From assembly GCF_027531815.1 (NCBI RefSeq), contig NZ_JAPZSK010000014.1, positions 124,001 to 188,000 on the forward strand: a DNA stretch of 64,000 nucleotides. Direction: 5' to 3'. Positions 63,575-64,000 of this stretch are shown here, piece by piece. Position numbers and translations under genes: made by a program. Under the pieces are notes generated by a model. It worked only from the letters and a program-made list of their open reading frames with translations. It was not told where the DNA came from and ran no database searches. The number at the start of each line of letters is the position of its first letter. Within the stretch, counting starts at the first letter, position 1. The stretch comes from Gemmatimonas sp. GTDB lineage: Bacteria; Gemmatimonadota; Gemmatimonadetes; Gemmatimonadales; Gemmatimonadaceae.

Positions 63575-63613
63575 CGCCCCTTCTGCTTCGCCTGGCAGAG
63601 GGGCGTTTCGTTT
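63575..63613 (+). terminator. Intrinsic terminator in the MATE leader
   Basis: 10-bp stem (CGCCCCT plus CTG with one bulged T, pairing with CAGAGGGGCG) and 10-base loop, followed by TTTCGTTT. It ends 17 bases before the MATE ATG, so unless it is a terminator for upstream transcripts, it would stop the leader RNA. Confidence 0.65.
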
Positions 63614-63630
63614 GTCCTCCGTGAGGATTC

Positions 63631-64000
63631 ATGCACCATCCGCCGCCACAGTCTTCAGACGGTTCAACACACGTGGTATCCGCCCACCCCGCACCGAGTA
63701 CGCCTGAGCGTACCGACACGGGCGAGCAGGCCGAGCGCACCAGTCTCTGGCGTGACATCCGCGACGCCGTGCGTGGTGCCGAACACGACTATACGCAGGG
63801 GGCCATTGGGCGAGCGATCTTTCTGCTGGCCGTCCCCATGGTGCTGGAAATGTCCATGGAGAGCGTCTTCGCGGTAGTCGACGCGTTCTTCGTGGGGCGG
63901 CTCGGGCCGGCCGCGGTGGCCACGATCGGCCTGACCGAGTCGCTCATGGTGGTCATCTACACGGTGGCCATGGGACTCAGCATCGGGGTCACCGCGACGG
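63631..64000 (+). CDS. MATE-family efflux transporter, 3' end outside window
   Basis: First 123 codons only. After about 55 polar residues the helix region starts with GRAIFLLAVPMVLEMSMESVF, then VVDAFFVGRLGPAAVATIGLTESLMV and VAMGLSIGVTAT. These match the start of MATE (NorM/DinF-like) Na+/H+-drug antiporters. GAGGAT lies 6 bases before the ATG. The long polar N-terminal tail is unusual for the family. Confidence 0.88.
   Translation, partial: MHHPPPQSSDGSTHVVSAHPAPSTPERTDTGEQAERTSLWRDIRDAVRGAEHDYTQGAIGRAIFLLAVPMVLEMSMESVFAVVDAFFVGRLGPAAVATIGLTESLMVVIYTVAMGLSIGVTAT

Noticed and set aside
1-64000. tRNA, rRNA, CRISPR array or prophage
   Set aside because: No cloverleaf, rRNA-like stretch, spaced repeat array or phage structural gene was recognised by reading.

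Overview
The window is 64 kb of GC-rich bacterial chromosome with tightly packed genes and no rRNA, tRNA, CRISPR array, prophage or insertion sequence that I could recognise. The gene set (fused ccoNO cbb3 oxidase operon, SusC/SusD pair, many Sec, Tat and lipoprotein signals, frequent GTG starts, Uma2 and GxxExxY families) fits Gemmatimonadota, close to Gemmatimonas. That placement is inference from gene content and codon bias, not from a marker gene. No gene-free stretch exceeds about 300 bases.

Layout. 1-2.85 kb (minus): an M19 dipeptidase cut by the window edge, an esterase, a GNAT acetyltransferase and a Tat-exported DUF411 protein. 3.1-11.4 kb (plus): a complete cbb3-type oxidase operon, ccoNO-ccoQ-ccoP-ccoG-ccoH-(SafE-like)-ccoI-ccoS, with most genes overlapping by 1-4 bases or 11 bases. 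11.5-19.2 kb: two 82% identical Uma2 genes flank an overlapping pair of secreted hydrolases (DUF900 lipoprotein and a 1,018-residue phospholipase D-like protein), an M20 peptidase and a YegP-like protein. 19.4-24.9 kb: exported redox-type proteins (SBP56-like beta-propeller lipoprotein, MauG-type dihaem peroxidase, PhoX-like lipoprotein, Rieske protein). 25.0-27.7 kb: an orphan sigma-region-2-like ORF, a FecR-like anti-sigma protein and an unknown outer-membrane barrel.

27.7-37.6 kb is a long minus-strand block: VC0807-like membrane protein, DUF2461, esterase, hydroxypyruvate reductase-like plus serine-glyoxylate aminotransferase-like pair, MarR regulator, GMC oxidoreductase, small membrane protein, EamA transporter and an AglD/LPG-synthase-like membrane protein. 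37.7-48 kb holds a Tat-exported HisC-like aminotransferase, HrpB helicase, a tandem S41-like lipoprotein lacking catalytic serines, an alanyl-tRNA editing protein, a DinB-like protein and transketolase, closed by a clear two-way terminator. 48.1-57 kb is a SusD/SusC, D-aminoacylase, ornithine cyclodeaminase-like and FAD amine oxidase set that looks like an uptake and breakdown locus for N-acyl (D-)amino acids. 57-64 kb: GxxExxY protein, MFS carrier, rhomboid protease, HDOD-GAF protein, RidA, a 12-bp tandem repeat, an exported amidase, and the start of a MATE efflux pump with an attenuator-like leader.

The best candidates for new biology are the DUF900/PLD pair, the sigma fragment and FecR separated by an in-frame amber codon, the MATE leader peptide plus terminator, and the SusCD/D-aminoacylase locus. 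Everything here rests on reading translations and motifs by eye; no database search was run.
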